Source: Spongospora subterranea f. sp. subterranea
Lineage: Eukaryota > Endomyxa: Phytomyxea > Phytomyxea > Plasmodiophorida
Length of the DNA: 64,000 nucleotides
Assembly: GCA_049724395.1 (NCBI GenBank)
Contig: JAUGWO010000014.1
Span: forward strand, 32,685-96,684
Reading direction: 5' to 3'
Each line of letters begins with the position of its first letter. The stretch's first letter is position 1. This document shows positions 1 through 11,348 of the stretch, piece by piece. The notes beneath the pieces were generated by a model. That model was not told the DNA's origin. It was given only the letters and a program-made list of their open reading frames with translations, and did no database searches. The position numbers were made by a program, and so were the translations under genes.

Positions 1-892
1 CTGGAACGCGATTCGTATTGTGGCGAACTTGACAACAATCTACCGATATGTTGGATTGATTAGCTGAACTCTGGTTCATGAAATTACACCCGTTTTTCAT
101 CCGCCGTCAATGGCGAATCGCAGCTCGAAACCGCATTCAAGTGGCGTCCTGCTGACCGATATGGACCCTTTCAGGTTGCCCAAGACCGCAGCCCGGTCAT
201 CATTTGGCCAATCTGGTCCGGTCATGGCGCCATTCAACCCGTTTTCTGCACCAAGCAATCTCGAAGGGTGTTTACCCCCCAACAAGCGGCACCACTATCT
301 AGGTTGACTACGGTTGATGGAGGATTGGCGAAAACCACTGGGGACGAGTCGTGTCAGTGCGAGAGAAATGAACTCAACGAATCAAAACGCCCAGGTTTCT
401 GCGGCTTAAAATTACACTTGAGACCTGAGAGCTGTGGACCGAATTACAGGTTTTGTGAGCTCGCGCAGCTGTACATACATGGAATACAGGATCAAAAGAC
501 GTTGATTTTGATAGCTCGTAATCAACGGGTTTATGACGTTGAGACTGCGACAACGACAATTCACCAATCCGAGTCAGACCCTGTAGTTGTCATCTATTGT
601 ATCATCTCGAGCTTCGTTCAGCCCTACTCTCTCTCTCTCGGTGGTCTTCCCTCGTATTAATCCCTTGTCCACCTTGGCGTTAGTTCCATACCAGTCAAAG
701 GAGCCCCATGCGAGATCCATTTTATCGACAGCAGTTTTCTGACAGCGCATTCCCCACGACGAGCAAACGCGCCACCTCAGCAACGAATTCCGACGATCAT
801 CGACATGTTGCCCCTTCGACCTCTGCCGAATCCGTTCCAGGTACCCCAAATGGCCGCCCTGGGGTCTTCACTACTGCATCTGACCGTTGTTG
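1..892. other. No supported gene; weak ORFs only
   Basis: No recognisable gene. On the plus strand an ATG-initiated ORF at 110-307 is Ser/Pro-rich with DPF and NPF tripeptides. Another at 708-893 begins MRDPFYRQQF and could be spliced with a donor near 841 and an acceptor near 893. Neither matches a family I know, and both could be chance ORFs or parts of a gene entering from the left. Confidence 0.2.
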
Positions 893-1157
893 AGATCCGC
901 TGACGTCACCGGTGTCGTCATTTGCTCGGGAATCCTTCGCCGTATTTGTTATCCAAACCCGTTGTTTGCCGACATGGTGTCACCATCGTAGACCATCATT
1001 GAGCATCGCTGCTGTGATCGCATCGGTTACGATGTTGACACCATAGCGGCAATACTGGGGTTCGGATAACAGATATGGCGAAGATTATTCTCCTGTTCCT
1101 GCATCAGCGCACTGAAAAATACTGCAAACGACGGCATGGTGACGCCAGCAGATTGAG
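893..1157. repeat. Inverted duplication of a gene 3' end
   Basis: Positions 893-991 (plus) and 1027-1157 (minus) are diverged inverted copies separated by about 35 bp. Both end in a stop codon after a shared peptide: the minus arm reads LRHICYPNPSIAAMVSTS-stop and the plus arm reads LRRICYPNPLFADMVSPS-stop. The plus arm is shorter (a deletion before the LRR segment) and has no clear upstream coding, so it looks like a decayed tail-to-tail copy of the neighbouring small gene. Confidence 0.6.
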
Positions 1158-1413
1158 GGTGTTGATCTGCTGCTACTGGGGCCAGACAATATCATGATTG
1201 ATATAGCCTGTTTGAAGACTTACTTTTACCAGCGTCATCAAATATAACATCTGCTGCAGAACCCCTCGGAAGGGGCTCCAACTGACTAATATCTGGCGGA
1301 ACAAGGGTACAGTTTGGACTAGGGCGATACTCTATCGCCATGTGTATCTCGATCAGCCAATCGCGATACGACCTCTCGAACCCCAACATAGTGTTGATGA
1401 GGGTCCGAGTCAT
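1027..1413 (-). CDS. Small two-exon hypothetical protein
   Basis: Two exons on the minus strand join in frame: 1230-1413 and 1027-1175, with a 54-nt GT-AG intron. This gives 110 aa from an ATG at 1413. A stronger GTAAGT donor six bases further on would add two residues without changing frame. The protein starts MTRTLINTMLGFERSYRDW and ends in the YPNPSIAAMVSTS tail that is duplicated in inverted form next door. I do not recognise a family and see no membrane segment or signal peptide. It lies divergent from the zuotin gene, whose start is about 157 bp away, so the two may share a promoter region. A further 5' exon cannot be excluded. Confidence 0.45.
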
Positions 1414-1569
1414 CAACAAGATTCACTCAATCAACGCCGGTCAGGAACGCGGCGAAACGACGTGTTTTTTCAAAACTCAATCCTGTTGGTCAGGAAAACT
1501 GCGTGACGGACTCCGGGACGGCAAGGTGCTCTCCTTAATTCCAAGGTCAAAAATCATTGGCGCATCAAC

Positions 1570-3201
1570 ATGCGGCTTCTAATCGAATACTCGGCCCCGT
1601 GCCCTGAGCCGATCGTGTTGAGATCGTGCTCCGAATTCCAGATCAAGAACGTCGAGCAAGCGGGCCGCGCTTGCCACCATCGACTCCATGGAATCACCCA
1701 ATCCGCCGTCGCTCGTAAACCTGTGAAGAAGGTCGCACCGAAAGCCGCCAAGCGCCCGGTTGCCAACCTGAACGTCGACCTCACCGATTTCTATGGCCTT
1801 CTGCAGCTCAAGAAGACCGCCAATTTCGACGAGATTCGCGCCGCGTATCGCTCAATATCCCTCATCTACCACCCCGACAAAAACCCGGACGCCGAACACG
1901 TATACAAAGCGATTCAGGAGGCGCACACGACGCTGACGGATATTCGCCGCCGACGCGTCTACGATTCCACGCTCAGTTTCGACGATAGTATTCCTGCCGA
2001 CGTCTCCACGATCACCCCCGAGGCCTTCTTCAAGCAGTTCGGTCCGTGCTTTGATCGCAACGCGTGGTTCTCTGAGGCGCAGCCGGCGCCGTTGCTGGGA
2101 ACGGCCGAGACCTCGTTCGATGACGTCGACAACTTCTACGACTTCTGGTTTTCGTTCAAATCGTGGAGGGATTTCTCGGCGGACTGCGAGCACAAGCCCG
2201 AACTGGCTGAGAATCGTGAAGAGCGTCGATGGATGGAGAAGGAAAACCAGAAGGTCACGAACGCCAAGGTCAAAGCCGAAGCTCAACGAATCAGGAAGAT
2301 AGTTGATCGCGCCTTCAAGCTTGATCCTCGTGTGAAAGCCCAACGCGCGTTTGAAAAAGAAGAGAAGTTGAGGAAAAAGAAGGAGAAGACGGCAAGCCGC
2401 TTCGGAGTCCAGAAACCGGTTGAAGAAGACCGGGAAGCTCTCAAGCAGGCCGAAGCAGCAAAAGCGACCGCTGAGGAAGAAGCGAAAACTGCCAAGAAGG
2501 CGGCGCAAGACGAGAAGCGACTCGCCCGAACACTGAGAAAATCCGTTCGTGAACTGATCAGCTCTAACTATAATGAGATTGTTGAGCGTGGTGGGTGGCT
2601 AATCGACGATCTTGTTCAAGGGCTCAGCAATGTGCAATTGAATGAGTTCATCAGCAAGCTCCAGGATTCCGCCGACGCTGCCGATGCGATCTGTGGGCAC
2701 ATCCGTCGTGTGTACGATGGCGCTCAACCGTCTCCGGACCATTCCCCAGTTCGGCCGGCTAGCAAGGAAACCCCTGCGCCTCCCGCTCAATCGGAAGAGT
2801 CTCGCTCTGAGACGCCGTCGACGTGGTCAGTGCAGGAGCTCCATCTTCTGGCGCAAACCTGTCAGCGATATCCACCCGGTACTCCAGAGCGATGGGCAAC
2901 GATTGCCAAGGTGATCAAAGGCCGATCTCAAGAGGAAGTGATGGAGAAAGCCAAGTCGCTGGCGAAGGGTTGCACTGGCGGTAGCGCCGGGGCGACGTCG
3001 CAAACGAAGACGACAGGTCTTGATGGATGGTCGGCCGCACAGCATGCTCAGTTCGAGGAGGCGCTGAAACAGGTTCCTGATAAGATTCATGATCGATGGG
3101 CGGTCATCGCCAAACGGGTTCAAGGCAAGACCAAAGTCCAATGCGTTGAACGATTCAAGGCCCTCAGGGCACAGGTATTGCAGGCCCAGGGCTCCGTCTG
3201 A
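1570..3201 (+). CDS. Zuotin/DNAJC2-type J-domain protein with two SANT domains
   Basis: Intronless ORF of 543 aa starting at an ATG. The J domain spans about residues 72-135 and carries the essential HPD motif (101-103). The zuotin homology domain follows (WFSEAQPAP, FYDFWFSFKSWRDF and the ERRWMEKEN charged helix, about 155-265), then a Lys/Glu-rich helical region. Two SANT/Myb-like domains lie at about 415-465 (TWSVQELHLL) and 481-540 (GWSAAQHAQFEEAL, RWAVIAKRVQGKT). This order is diagnostic of zuotin/MPP11/DNAJC2, the ribosome-associated Hsp70 co-chaperone that stimulates ATP hydrolysis by Hsp70 at the tunnel exit; animal members also act on chromatin through the SANT domains. Yeast zuotin lacks SANT domains, so this copy is of the animal/plant type. 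The N-terminus retains the VEQAGR element seen upstream of the J domain in the family. Confidence 0.93.
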   Translation: MRLLIEYSAPCPEPIVLRSCSEFQIKNVEQAGRACHHRLHGITQSAVARKPVKKVAPKAAKRPVANLNVDLTDFYGLLQLKKTANFDEIRAAYRSISLIYHPDKNPDAEHVYKAIQEAHTTLTDIRRRRVYDSTLSFDDSIPADVSTITPEAFFKQFGPCFDRNAWFSEAQPAPLLGTAETSFDDVDNFYDFWFSFKSWRDFSADCEHKPELAENREERRWMEKENQKVTNAKVKAEAQRIRKIVDRAFKLDPRVKAQRAFEKEEKLRKKKEKTASRFGVQKPVEEDREALKQAEAAKATAEEEAKTAKKAAQDEKRLARTLRKSVRELISSNYNEIVERGGWLIDDLVQGLSNVQLNEFISKLQDSADAADAICGHIRRVYDGAQPSPDHSPVRPASKETPAPPAQSEESRSETPSTWSVQELHLLAQTCQRYPPGTPERWATIAKVIKGRSQEEVMEKAKSLAKGCTGGSAGATSQTKTTGLDGWSAAQHAQFEEALKQVPDKIHDRWAVIAKRVQGKTKVQCVERFKALRAQVLQAQGSV

Positions 3202-3981
3202 TTCCACCTATCGATCTATGTTTTATACAATTCTGTACAGCATTTCCTTTAATCGCTGATTGACCCTTGAAATTCGTAGTTCCAGCGAATTTGGTGAATG
3301 TTGCTATACGTCGTGTTAGAAATGTCAACAGATTTGATTCGGAGTTGGCCTCGGTGTTTAGCGAACACGTTGGTTGGCGAGATCATTGGACAGGAATCGA
3401 GACGATATAGAGTCAACAATGGTTTCGGCGGGCCGAACGATTGTCGGATCATCAACATCGATTCAAATAATGAGCCCATTCGGCAACGTCGGAGCCTGAT
3501 CCGCCCAAACCGGATCCATTGAAAACAACCGTTCAGGTCCTGCTTTGAGTAATTGCATAAATTTGAAACGACGCTAAACCAGCTCCACAACCCCTCGAAA
3601 ACTCTTGTCTAGGTCGTGGGTGCCTATGATCCGACGCCGGAGCGTCCTCACCGCGACATCCATGATTTGGGAAACGGCCAGTGATTCCACCAGCTCCGCG
3701 TTGATCCTGGACATAAAAAACCTACTGATTCGGCATCTGTTCAGAAGGTAATTAAGTGATGGATTGGTTCTTCCGCGTGGTATTTCTGCGTAAATGTCGC
3801 CACCGACATTGCAACTGGCGTACAGTAGTCGGTATTAATTGCGACAGTTTACGTTATGTCTGTTATGTTACGGCATGAAGTTCTCAATCGGATCACTGTT
3901 GTAACTCGATCTTCATCTTCAAAGTCGATCTCGTGTGTGTGTGTCGTTGTTGTGATTCGGCCGAGAAGGTGTCGGGGTCGG
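3202..3981. other. Intergenic, no supported gene
   Basis: About 780 bp between the zuotin stop and the sorbitol dehydrogenase start. Short ORFs on both strands have no recognisable content and no convincing splice partners. It presumably holds the zuotin terminator and the promoter of the dehydrogenase. Confidence 0.4.
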
Positions 3982-5314
3982 ATGGGTGGCGTGGAGGACG
4001 AAGCGGCGTACGACGGGTCACTCACCAACCGCGCAGCGGTGCTCCAGGCCGTCGATGACCTGGTAGTATGCGACATTCCCATGCCACCGGTCCCCGGCCC
4101 GGGCCAGGCGCTGGTCAGGGTCGAAGCCCTAGGGATATGTGGTTCCGACGTCCATTGTAAATGAAGTTGGACTCAGGTCTTCGTCATTTTCTTGATGGAT
4201 ATTACTGATGTAGACTGGAAACATGGAAGGATCGGCAATTTCGTCCTGGAAAGTCCAATGGTAATTGGACACGAATCTGCTGGTGAAATAGTCTCGATAG
4301 GGCCGAATGTCACAAACATACAAATTGGTCAAAAAGTGGCTCTGGAACCTGGCCTGCCTTGCCGCCATTGCCACTTCTGTCACTCAGGACAGTATAACTT
4401 GTGTCCAGATATGAAGTTCTTCTCGACACCACCTGTGAACGGATCGCTTGCTCTTTACATACTTCATGACGCCGATTTTTGTCACCCTATTCCCGATAAT
4501 ATGACAGTTGAACAAGGAGCATTATGCGAACCGTTATCTGTCGGCGTATACGCATGCCAGCGCGGAAACGTCGTGCCTGGCGATACGGTCCTGATTTTCG
4601 GAGCGGGCCCAATCGGGTTAATCTCCATGATGGCTGCACGCGCATTTGGAGCGCACCATATCATCGTTGCAGATGTATCTCAAGTACTTAATTGTCTTTT
4701 TTATCAGTGTATCAACTGTTTCGTCTGACGGTGATTGCTACAGAGTCGATTAGATTTCGCTCAACGCATAGGTGCCAACAGCACACTCAACGTAAAAGAC
4801 AAACAGGAATCCGAAATGGTTGCAGACTTGCTCAAACTGAACCTCGAAAGCCAGGTACGTAACGCATCCGATTATTCAGCAGTCCATATTTACCTTGAGT
4901 GTTGAAGTATTCCGTCAGCATCGATTGCTGTGGCTTCGAATCTGCTTTACGATCAGCAATACGGTGCACCCTATCCGGTGGAAGTGTTGTTATGGTCGGG
5001 ATGGGGTGCCACGAAGACACAACGTTGCCTTTGTTTAACGCAGCTTCTCGACAAGTCGATTTACGAGGAGTGTTTCGCGTATTTGCGACTACATGTGTTG
5101 AGGCTTGTACCAAAGTCTGATATCGCTATGATAGTATAGGAATACTTATCCAACATGCATTCGTCTGCAAGCCAATGGAATTGTTAACGCGATGCCTTTG
5201 ATCACACATCGGTTCAATCTACGAGGTCTCACTGACCAGAAAGCGTTAACAGAAGGTTTTGAGACAGCCAGAACTGGCAAGGATGGGGCCATCAAGGTGA
5301 TGTTCAAATTGTAA
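3982..5314 (+). CDS. Sorbitol/xylitol dehydrogenase-like zinc MDR enzyme (5 exons)
   Basis: Exons 3982-4156, 4214-4683, 4744-4854, 4908-5078 and 5135-5314 join in frame to 368 aa, close to the 357 aa of animal sorbitol dehydrogenase. Introns are 57, 60, 53 and 56 nt, with CTGAT/CTGAC branch-like motifs in three of them. The first junction creates the diagnostic GICGSDVHYW-KHGRIGNF segment with the catalytic Cys. Also visible are GHESAGEIVSIG with a zinc-ligand His-Glu, a structural-zinc loop (CRHCHFCHSGQYNLC), the CEPLSVG glutamate, and the Rossmann GAGPIGL. The end reads THRFNL...GAIKVMFKL. The family oxidises polyols such as sorbitol to ketoses with NAD+ in the cytosol. Substrate (sorbitol versus xylitol or L-arabinitol) cannot be told from sequence. 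It converges on the Rab11-like gene with only about 54 bp between stop codons. Confidence 0.93.
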
Positions 5315-5368
5315 TTGCGCAATGTGTATTCTTTCGCATCCTGTGTGCGATAAAACTGTAACCACGAG

Positions 5369-6234
<866 letters not shown>

Positions 6235-7720
6235 TGTCAGATATAATGAAAATATCTTACCTCAGGATCGATTTCCCGTGTCGTATCTCCATGGGGAGTC
6301 ATTCAACGGTCTCAGTATAGACATTGCAAAATACATCCTTAATTGGTTTTCATTGTTGGAGCCAAGAGTGGGATTGATGTTCATTCATCGCGTTCTGCTT
6401 GAGTCGAATCCACAAATATGGTTCGCAACTGCCCTCCCCGAAGATCAACTGTGGAATGTGTTCAGCGACGACAGTTCCAGGGTACACACTCACGTGATTC
6501 GGCGATAGCTCCCAGGCCCATAGCGCTGAATCACCGCCACGTGCTTGATTGCCAATTATGCTCGCTAAAACACGCTTTGATCGCAATGACTTCCTGCTCC
6601 TTTTCGTCCTGAAAGAAGTCAAATGCACAAAGTGAACACAAAAGCTATTATAAATAATTTCTCAAAACTCCAGCGATTTTCAACTATCAACAAATCGATT
6701 AGCAAACCCCAACCCCATCAGCTGCCATTTTTCTCAAGTTAGCATCAGGAGAGCGAAGTACGAACTATATGAGAATGGAACAATGAACAATAGCTCAAGG
6801 CATCATCACATTTTTGCTGGTCAAACACTATGTTAACTCGAACATGAAAAATAGAAGTTTAGATAGTGGAGGCCATGAGTGCTGGCTTCTGCGATATCAC
6901 CAGTTTGTTGATCGCTGTGGTTGATTTAACGGGCTGGACGATGTTTCATCGCTGTTTTGGGTATAGAAAGCGGCCATCGTTTCCAGCAACTTGCCCAGCG
7001 AGACACGAAGTCGCCCAGATCGAATTTATCACGTTGAAGAACGTAGACGGATCACGAAGAAATCGGAATACGAATAAGACATGGAGCAAACCTATAGTGA
7101 TGACATACAGATTACTCGTGTTGAAAAATGGCAGCATAGAAGGGCGGAGGGCGATGATAACTGCATCAGTCAAATCGAGCGATGAGGTAGAGGCGAAAAA
7201 TTGAACTACATCAGATGGAGTTGGCAATACGATGCTTAATGAATGTGGATGACAGGGGGGTGGATGACAGGGGATTGAATCGGTTTTCAACTGGAACAGA
7301 AAAGGATAGGATAGGTTCTCATCTGGAACCGTAAATGCACAACACTTAACGTCGAGCAGCGATGTGCTCTGATTCTCAAACAGACGGCGTCTTTTTCCAG
7401 ACCAAACAAAACCGGAACAATTGTTTGCTTAAGTTTGATTGAACCGATCGTCAACGAGACGAAACGATGCTCAAAACCTTATTTGTAAATGCAATGAAAT
7501 CACATTCAGTCAATCCCTTGACAACCCAATATCAGAGGATCCGATTACTTTGAAAACAGACTGAAGGCATGTACTCCATTAAAGTCGGGCAAGATAGTAT
7601 GAAAGGCAACATGAGCGGATGACCCATGGTCCAAGATGGGATCAGGTATTGGATAAATAAAAAAGTCGAGAACAGAAATGATTACCATCCGTGTCTTCTC
7701 CTAAACGCCAACAAAAAAGC
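6235..7720 (-). other. Unresolved region with possible minus-strand exons
   Basis: No gene could be assembled. On the minus strand, 7240-6946 encodes a hydrophobic stretch (NLYVITIGLLHVLFVFRFL) that could be a membrane helix. An ATG near 6980 begins MAAFYTQNSDETSSS and is followed by a plausible donor. 6612-6350 reads GGDSALWAWELSPNHVSVYP in an open frame after a pyrimidine-rich acceptor. These may be exons of one or two genes, but the joins are not forced by phase. Confidence is low. Confidence 0.2.
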
Positions 7721-7792
7721 AGGCCCCGCGCAGACTCGAACTGCGGTTGCAGGAATCAGAACCCTGCGTGATAACCCCTACACTACGGAGCC
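7721..7792 (-). tRNA. tRNA-Gln (anticodon CUG)
   Basis: A 72-nt cloverleaf on the minus strand. The acceptor stem GGCTCCG pairs with CGGGGCC. There is a GTGT/TCAC-type D arm, an anticodon stem CAGGG/TCCTG around loop TTCTGAT (anticodon CTG), and a T arm CGCAG-TTCGAGT-CTGCG. Internal A- and B-box-like sequences are intact. A run of six T lies just beyond the 3' end (7711-7718 read on the minus strand), fitting a Pol III terminator. No intron and no encoded CCA. Confidence 0.95.
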
Positions 7793-8748
7793 AATATATA
7801 TCAAATAGACTATTGTACATGACATTTGTGTACGACCTACGGTAGTGGCACATGTTTTTGTTTTTTGTGAGTTAAGGCAAGTAGTCTTAGCACGCCCCTT
7901 CGTCGTCACCTTCCTTGACTCCAAGGTTGACCTTGGTGTCTGTGTCAGTAAAGGAGTCTCGATGTTTTGTGAGCAACGATCTTGCCAAGCGCCTTAGTAC
8001 GAATATTTCCGCCCAACATGGGACGTTTTCTCACCATATTCACGCGCGATCATGTTGGCTTGGATCTGTTCGCGAACAACATGATATCGCACGTCAAAAG
8101 TTGGTTCGACGTTTGTCGACTGTGTTATTGCCTATTGGCCATAAAAACTGTCTCTTGATTCGATTGAAGGATAGTGACTGCTGGATCTGGGCTACTTGAT
8201 AGTATCTGAACCGGTAATTGTGTTGTTCCAACAGATGTACGAGATATTGACAGTGCGCCATAGGTCAAGGCAGTCACCACTGCTTCTCCTTCTCAGGGCG
8301 TGGATATGCGCCTTCGCAATCGAGTGGCGTTCACAACGTCACGGTGCGAAATGCGACGAGTGTCAGACGTGCAATCGCCAGGGCAGGTGACGCGTCCGGT
8401 AAATCAGATCAACTGGTCGCCATCGTCCTGGGCAGTCCTAGAACGATCGGACAAACGTATTCAATTGTTGAGCAACCTGTACGATATCGGCTTGACTAAC
8501 CCGATTGACGGCCAAGGAATCTGTGTCGACGACGTTGATGGAACTGATGGCGCTTGATGTAAGCACCAACCGATTATCGAGTGCGCCGCACACCATCCGT
8601 TTTCCCCTACAAAGCCTCAATCAAGGCATTTGCATCCGGCATGGTGTGTTCATGATCAGCCCGGGTTCGTCCCTCATATCAAGCGCGTCGGGTCGCATGG
8701 CTTCATTCGCCGAAATCGTGTAATGGTCGCACTGGCGCCGAGTTGCTC
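7793..8748 (+). other. Unresolved region, possible exons
   Basis: Open plus-strand frames at 7915-8199, 8300-8557 and 8505-8723 have plausible amino-acid composition but no recognised domain, and I could not find phase-compatible splice joins. They may be upstream exons of the small gene at 8749-9130. Confidence 0.2.
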
Positions 8749-9130
8749 ATGGAACTGCCTGTTGGGTTCATTCATTGTTCCTTCCTTGGTTGCGTCGCGA
8801 CACGCCATGTTATTCACATTCGGTCGTTGACAGTGCGAGAAGTTTTCTGGTGCAAAACTTTGATTGACTTGGGTGATCGTCGTATCCTCGCACCCGGTTA
8901 TTATCGAATTATCGCCATTAACTCCAATTACGATAGTAAGCCGTTATTCCACCACCTTCAACGTATCCCATCATCCCAAATCTATACTCATGCATTTCAA
9001 GCGTTTTGGCGAAAACGGTTTCGAACGGTCGCTTGAATACTTGCCACAAATGCTTGAACATCTTTACCACAATCTATCGACCTTGTGGCAACACATTTGT
9101 CTCATTGAATACACCAAAGTTCCCCCTTGA
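8749..9130 (+). CDS. Small two-exon hypothetical protein
   Basis: ATG at 8749. Exon 8749-8872 joins exon 8937-9130 across a 64-nt GT-AG intron (donor GTGATC, acceptor GATAG) to give 105 aa ending HICLIEYTKVPP-stop. The junction restores frame, and the second exon (FGENGFERSLEYLPQMLEHLY) has a helical, coding-like composition. No family recognised. The ATG may be internal if upstream exons exist. Confidence 0.35.
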
Positions 9131-9351
9131 AAAGCCGCGAATACGTGGCAGGCGTGATCCGTATTCGGAAGAGTGAGATGTGGCTTTAGACAGCTGCCCC
9201 TTTCCACTTTCAACACGTCGTCCCAGATTCGTGAAATTTCCACCGTCTTCGCAGGTCCGTGGTTCCGGTCTCAGCATTGCGCCAACCCGTTGACTGTTGT
9301 CCAGCCGGCTGGAGTGTTGCTGGTGTGCTACACACGCTGCCATTACATATA

Positions 9352-9612
9352 ATGCCATCCCCATATGCCACACTATATCGCCAATTCCTACGAACGATTC
9401 GCGGGTTCCAATGCCCCGGTCACGTTCGCCGGAAGTTGCTGGATAACGTGGCCGTCGTCTTTCGTTCCCCTGTCGATCGAGACGATGACGACCATCTTGT
9501 TCGAGGAAATCATGATCTCCAGATGCTAAAAATGATAGCCGATCTTCCGCCTGAACAGTTTCGTATGCTTTGCAGAAAGACGGATATTCTACCGCCTTTG
9601 GAGAAACGATGA
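9352..9612 (+). CDS. LYR-motif-containing small protein
   Basis: An 86-aa intronless ORF. Near the N-terminus it reads ATLYRQFLRTIR, with the L-Y-R tripeptide followed by the spaced hydrophobic/basic helix typical of LYR (complex 1 LYR) proteins. The rest is helical and charged (LLDNVAVVFRSPVDR, MIADLPPEQFRML). LYR proteins are small mitochondrial factors that bind acyl carrier protein and help assemble respiratory complexes, Fe-S clusters or the mitoribosome; which member this is cannot be told. The length fits the family (80-130 aa). An upstream in-frame extension exists, but the ATG at 9352 places the motif where it normally sits. Confidence 0.6.
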   Translation: MPSPYATLYRQFLRTIRGFQCPGHVRRKLLDNVAVVFRSPVDRDDDDHLVRGNHDLQMLKMIADLPPEQFRMLCRKTDILPPLEKR

Positions 9613-9771
9613 TGATCCCCAAAAACATCAATCCAGTAATGAGAAACCGTTCACCTTTTTTTCGATCTCGTCAATGATCCTTTGCAGACCATTTCCTGAA
9701 CTCCAAGAAGAGACAACGCCAGGATCATCGCTGTTGGGAGCAGTTGGTCGAAGACAGGCTAAGAAATATAG

Positions 9772-11321
9772 TTAATAGGGTTTATTGTAATATTGAGCAG
9801 GTTGAGGATAAGAGTTTCCTGTTGGTGGTTGTGATGGGGGAAGAGCACCGTTGAACACAGGCGGTGTCCCTTGTTGAACATATGGCGGGTACGGAGACGG
9901 TGCCTGAGCAGGTCCCAATTGGCTTGTATAGAACGGCATCTGTTGCGGTCGTGCTGGAACCGGCGGTGCCGCCGCCGAGTATGGTGCATTATATTCCGAA
10001 TAAGGAGGCGGAGGGAAATCAGGCTCTGTCTGAACATTGTTTTGAAGTTGATGATTATACTGTGGGTTGTACGCCGGACCGGGGGCGTATTGGGGGTTGA
10101 ACGGTGCTGCGCCATATTGCGGGCCTGCCGGTGGTGGCGCCTGCATTTGTTGTGGAACGTTGCCCATCATGGGCGGTTGCTGGGGAGCGTACTGGTTCGA
10201 CACTGGAGAATACGCTTGCCCATATGGAGCATTACAGGAGACCGGGGGAGCGCCTTGATTGAAGGATTGCACAAAGACCGGCGGCCCTGGAGCGAACCTG
10301 TTTTGAGTTGGCGCTTGCTGCATGTACTGAGGATTCGGCTGGGCGTAGGCGGGGTTGACATAGGAAGGCTGTGCCATGGTTTGCTGACCAGGCCTGAGCG
10401 AAACATCGTAAAACGATAGATCGCCGCGCGACTTGGATTGTTGTACTTGCATCAGCGACACTTTAAATTTCGGTTTGTTGGAAAGAAGCTGGCGTAGTGA
10501 AAATTTCGCATCGCCAATGTGGTCTGGTGGCTTTCCTACGAATCAGGGTAAATGACACGCTGAAACGGGCGATGTACGAGAACAACAACAAACCGTCATC
10601 AAAATCGAAACACCTCACTAAAATTGAACGTTCCGGGTCGCCAAAGCACAATAATTCAACAGGAATGCTAAGGTTGGCCCAGATCGGTTTGAGAGTGGCT
10701 TTTTGCACGGTTGTTGTGAAGACCTTGATCCACCCGTTTTGTTCGAGACGATAAAGTTCAACGAATGGATCCGATTTCCCGTTCTGTAAATGCGACAATA
10801 ATCGGCACCGTATAGAGAAGGAACTTATTCGATATTACCCAGTCCATAGCTTTCAGCTTTTTCGCTAAATACAGTTGATGAGTTTGACAAGAGGATTCGA
10901 CGGTACATTTGAACCAACCTTTGATACTAAAGTGAAGAATATCTCCCCTGTTGACGCTAGCGTTATGGACAGGCCCATGATGCGATGAATTATTAGGAAC
11001 AAGACTGGACTTTAATTCCATCGCCGCCTGTTTCATCGCTTTGTGTATTTGGCCTGAACCAGCCAGGAATCTCAGCTTCGCAATCAAACCCGCCATCGGC
11101 ATTCCCCGACCTGGATACATCCTGACAATCGGCGCCAACGCGCCTCCGGTTTTGCCAATTCAATACCGACAGGGCGTTCCGTGTAGTGAATTCCTTGGAA
11201 CACAAAAGTGATCAGTGTCCGATGATAGCGCCACGCCACTTATGTTCACTCGTGAGTGTAAGAGCAGCCCCCACCCCCGTCCACCAAAGCCATCCGGCGT
11301 TCCCCTCGAAGTCGACGCCAT
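9772..11321 (-). CDS. Copine-like double-C2 protein with a Pro/Gln-rich tail
   Basis: Reliable minus-strand exons are about 11140-10839, 10783-10594 and 10535-9772, joined by introns of 55 and 58 nt. The second C2 domain is clear: RGDILHFSIKGW, then NGKSDPFVELYRLEQNGWIK, KATLKPIWANLSIPV, CFDFDDG and GKPPDHIGDAKFSLRQLL. The KSDPFVE calcium-loop and copine-like linker (SRGDLSFYDVSL) match copines. Part of a first C2 domain precedes it (MELKSSLVP; YTERPVGIEL in another frame), but the 5' exons from a possible ATG at 11321 could not be joined cleanly. Instead of the copine von Willebrand A domain, the protein ends in about 190 residues rich in Pro, Gln and Tyr with a PPPPYSEY motif, a WW-domain ligand. 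Copines bind membranes in response to calcium. The start is uncertain. Confidence 0.65.
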
Positions 11322-11348
11322 GGCGTCATTCGTTTCTTCTGACTCACG

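Noticed and set aside
1852-2508. Long minus-strand ORF of 218 codons opposite the zuotin gene
   Set aside because: It is the antisense shadow of a clearly conserved J-domain/SANT coding sequence, and its own translation is Leu/Phe/Arg-rich without domain signals.
3856-3981. N-terminal extension of the sorbitol dehydrogenase from an upstream ATG
   Set aside because: The added residues are low-complexity (Ser and Val runs, CVCVVVV) from a GTGTGT-rich stretch, and the protein from the ATG at 3982 already slightly exceeds the family length.
9074-9631. Minus-strand ORF of 185 codons
   Set aside because: It overlaps the plus-strand LYR-motif ORF and has no recognisable features. The LYR reading is more convincing.
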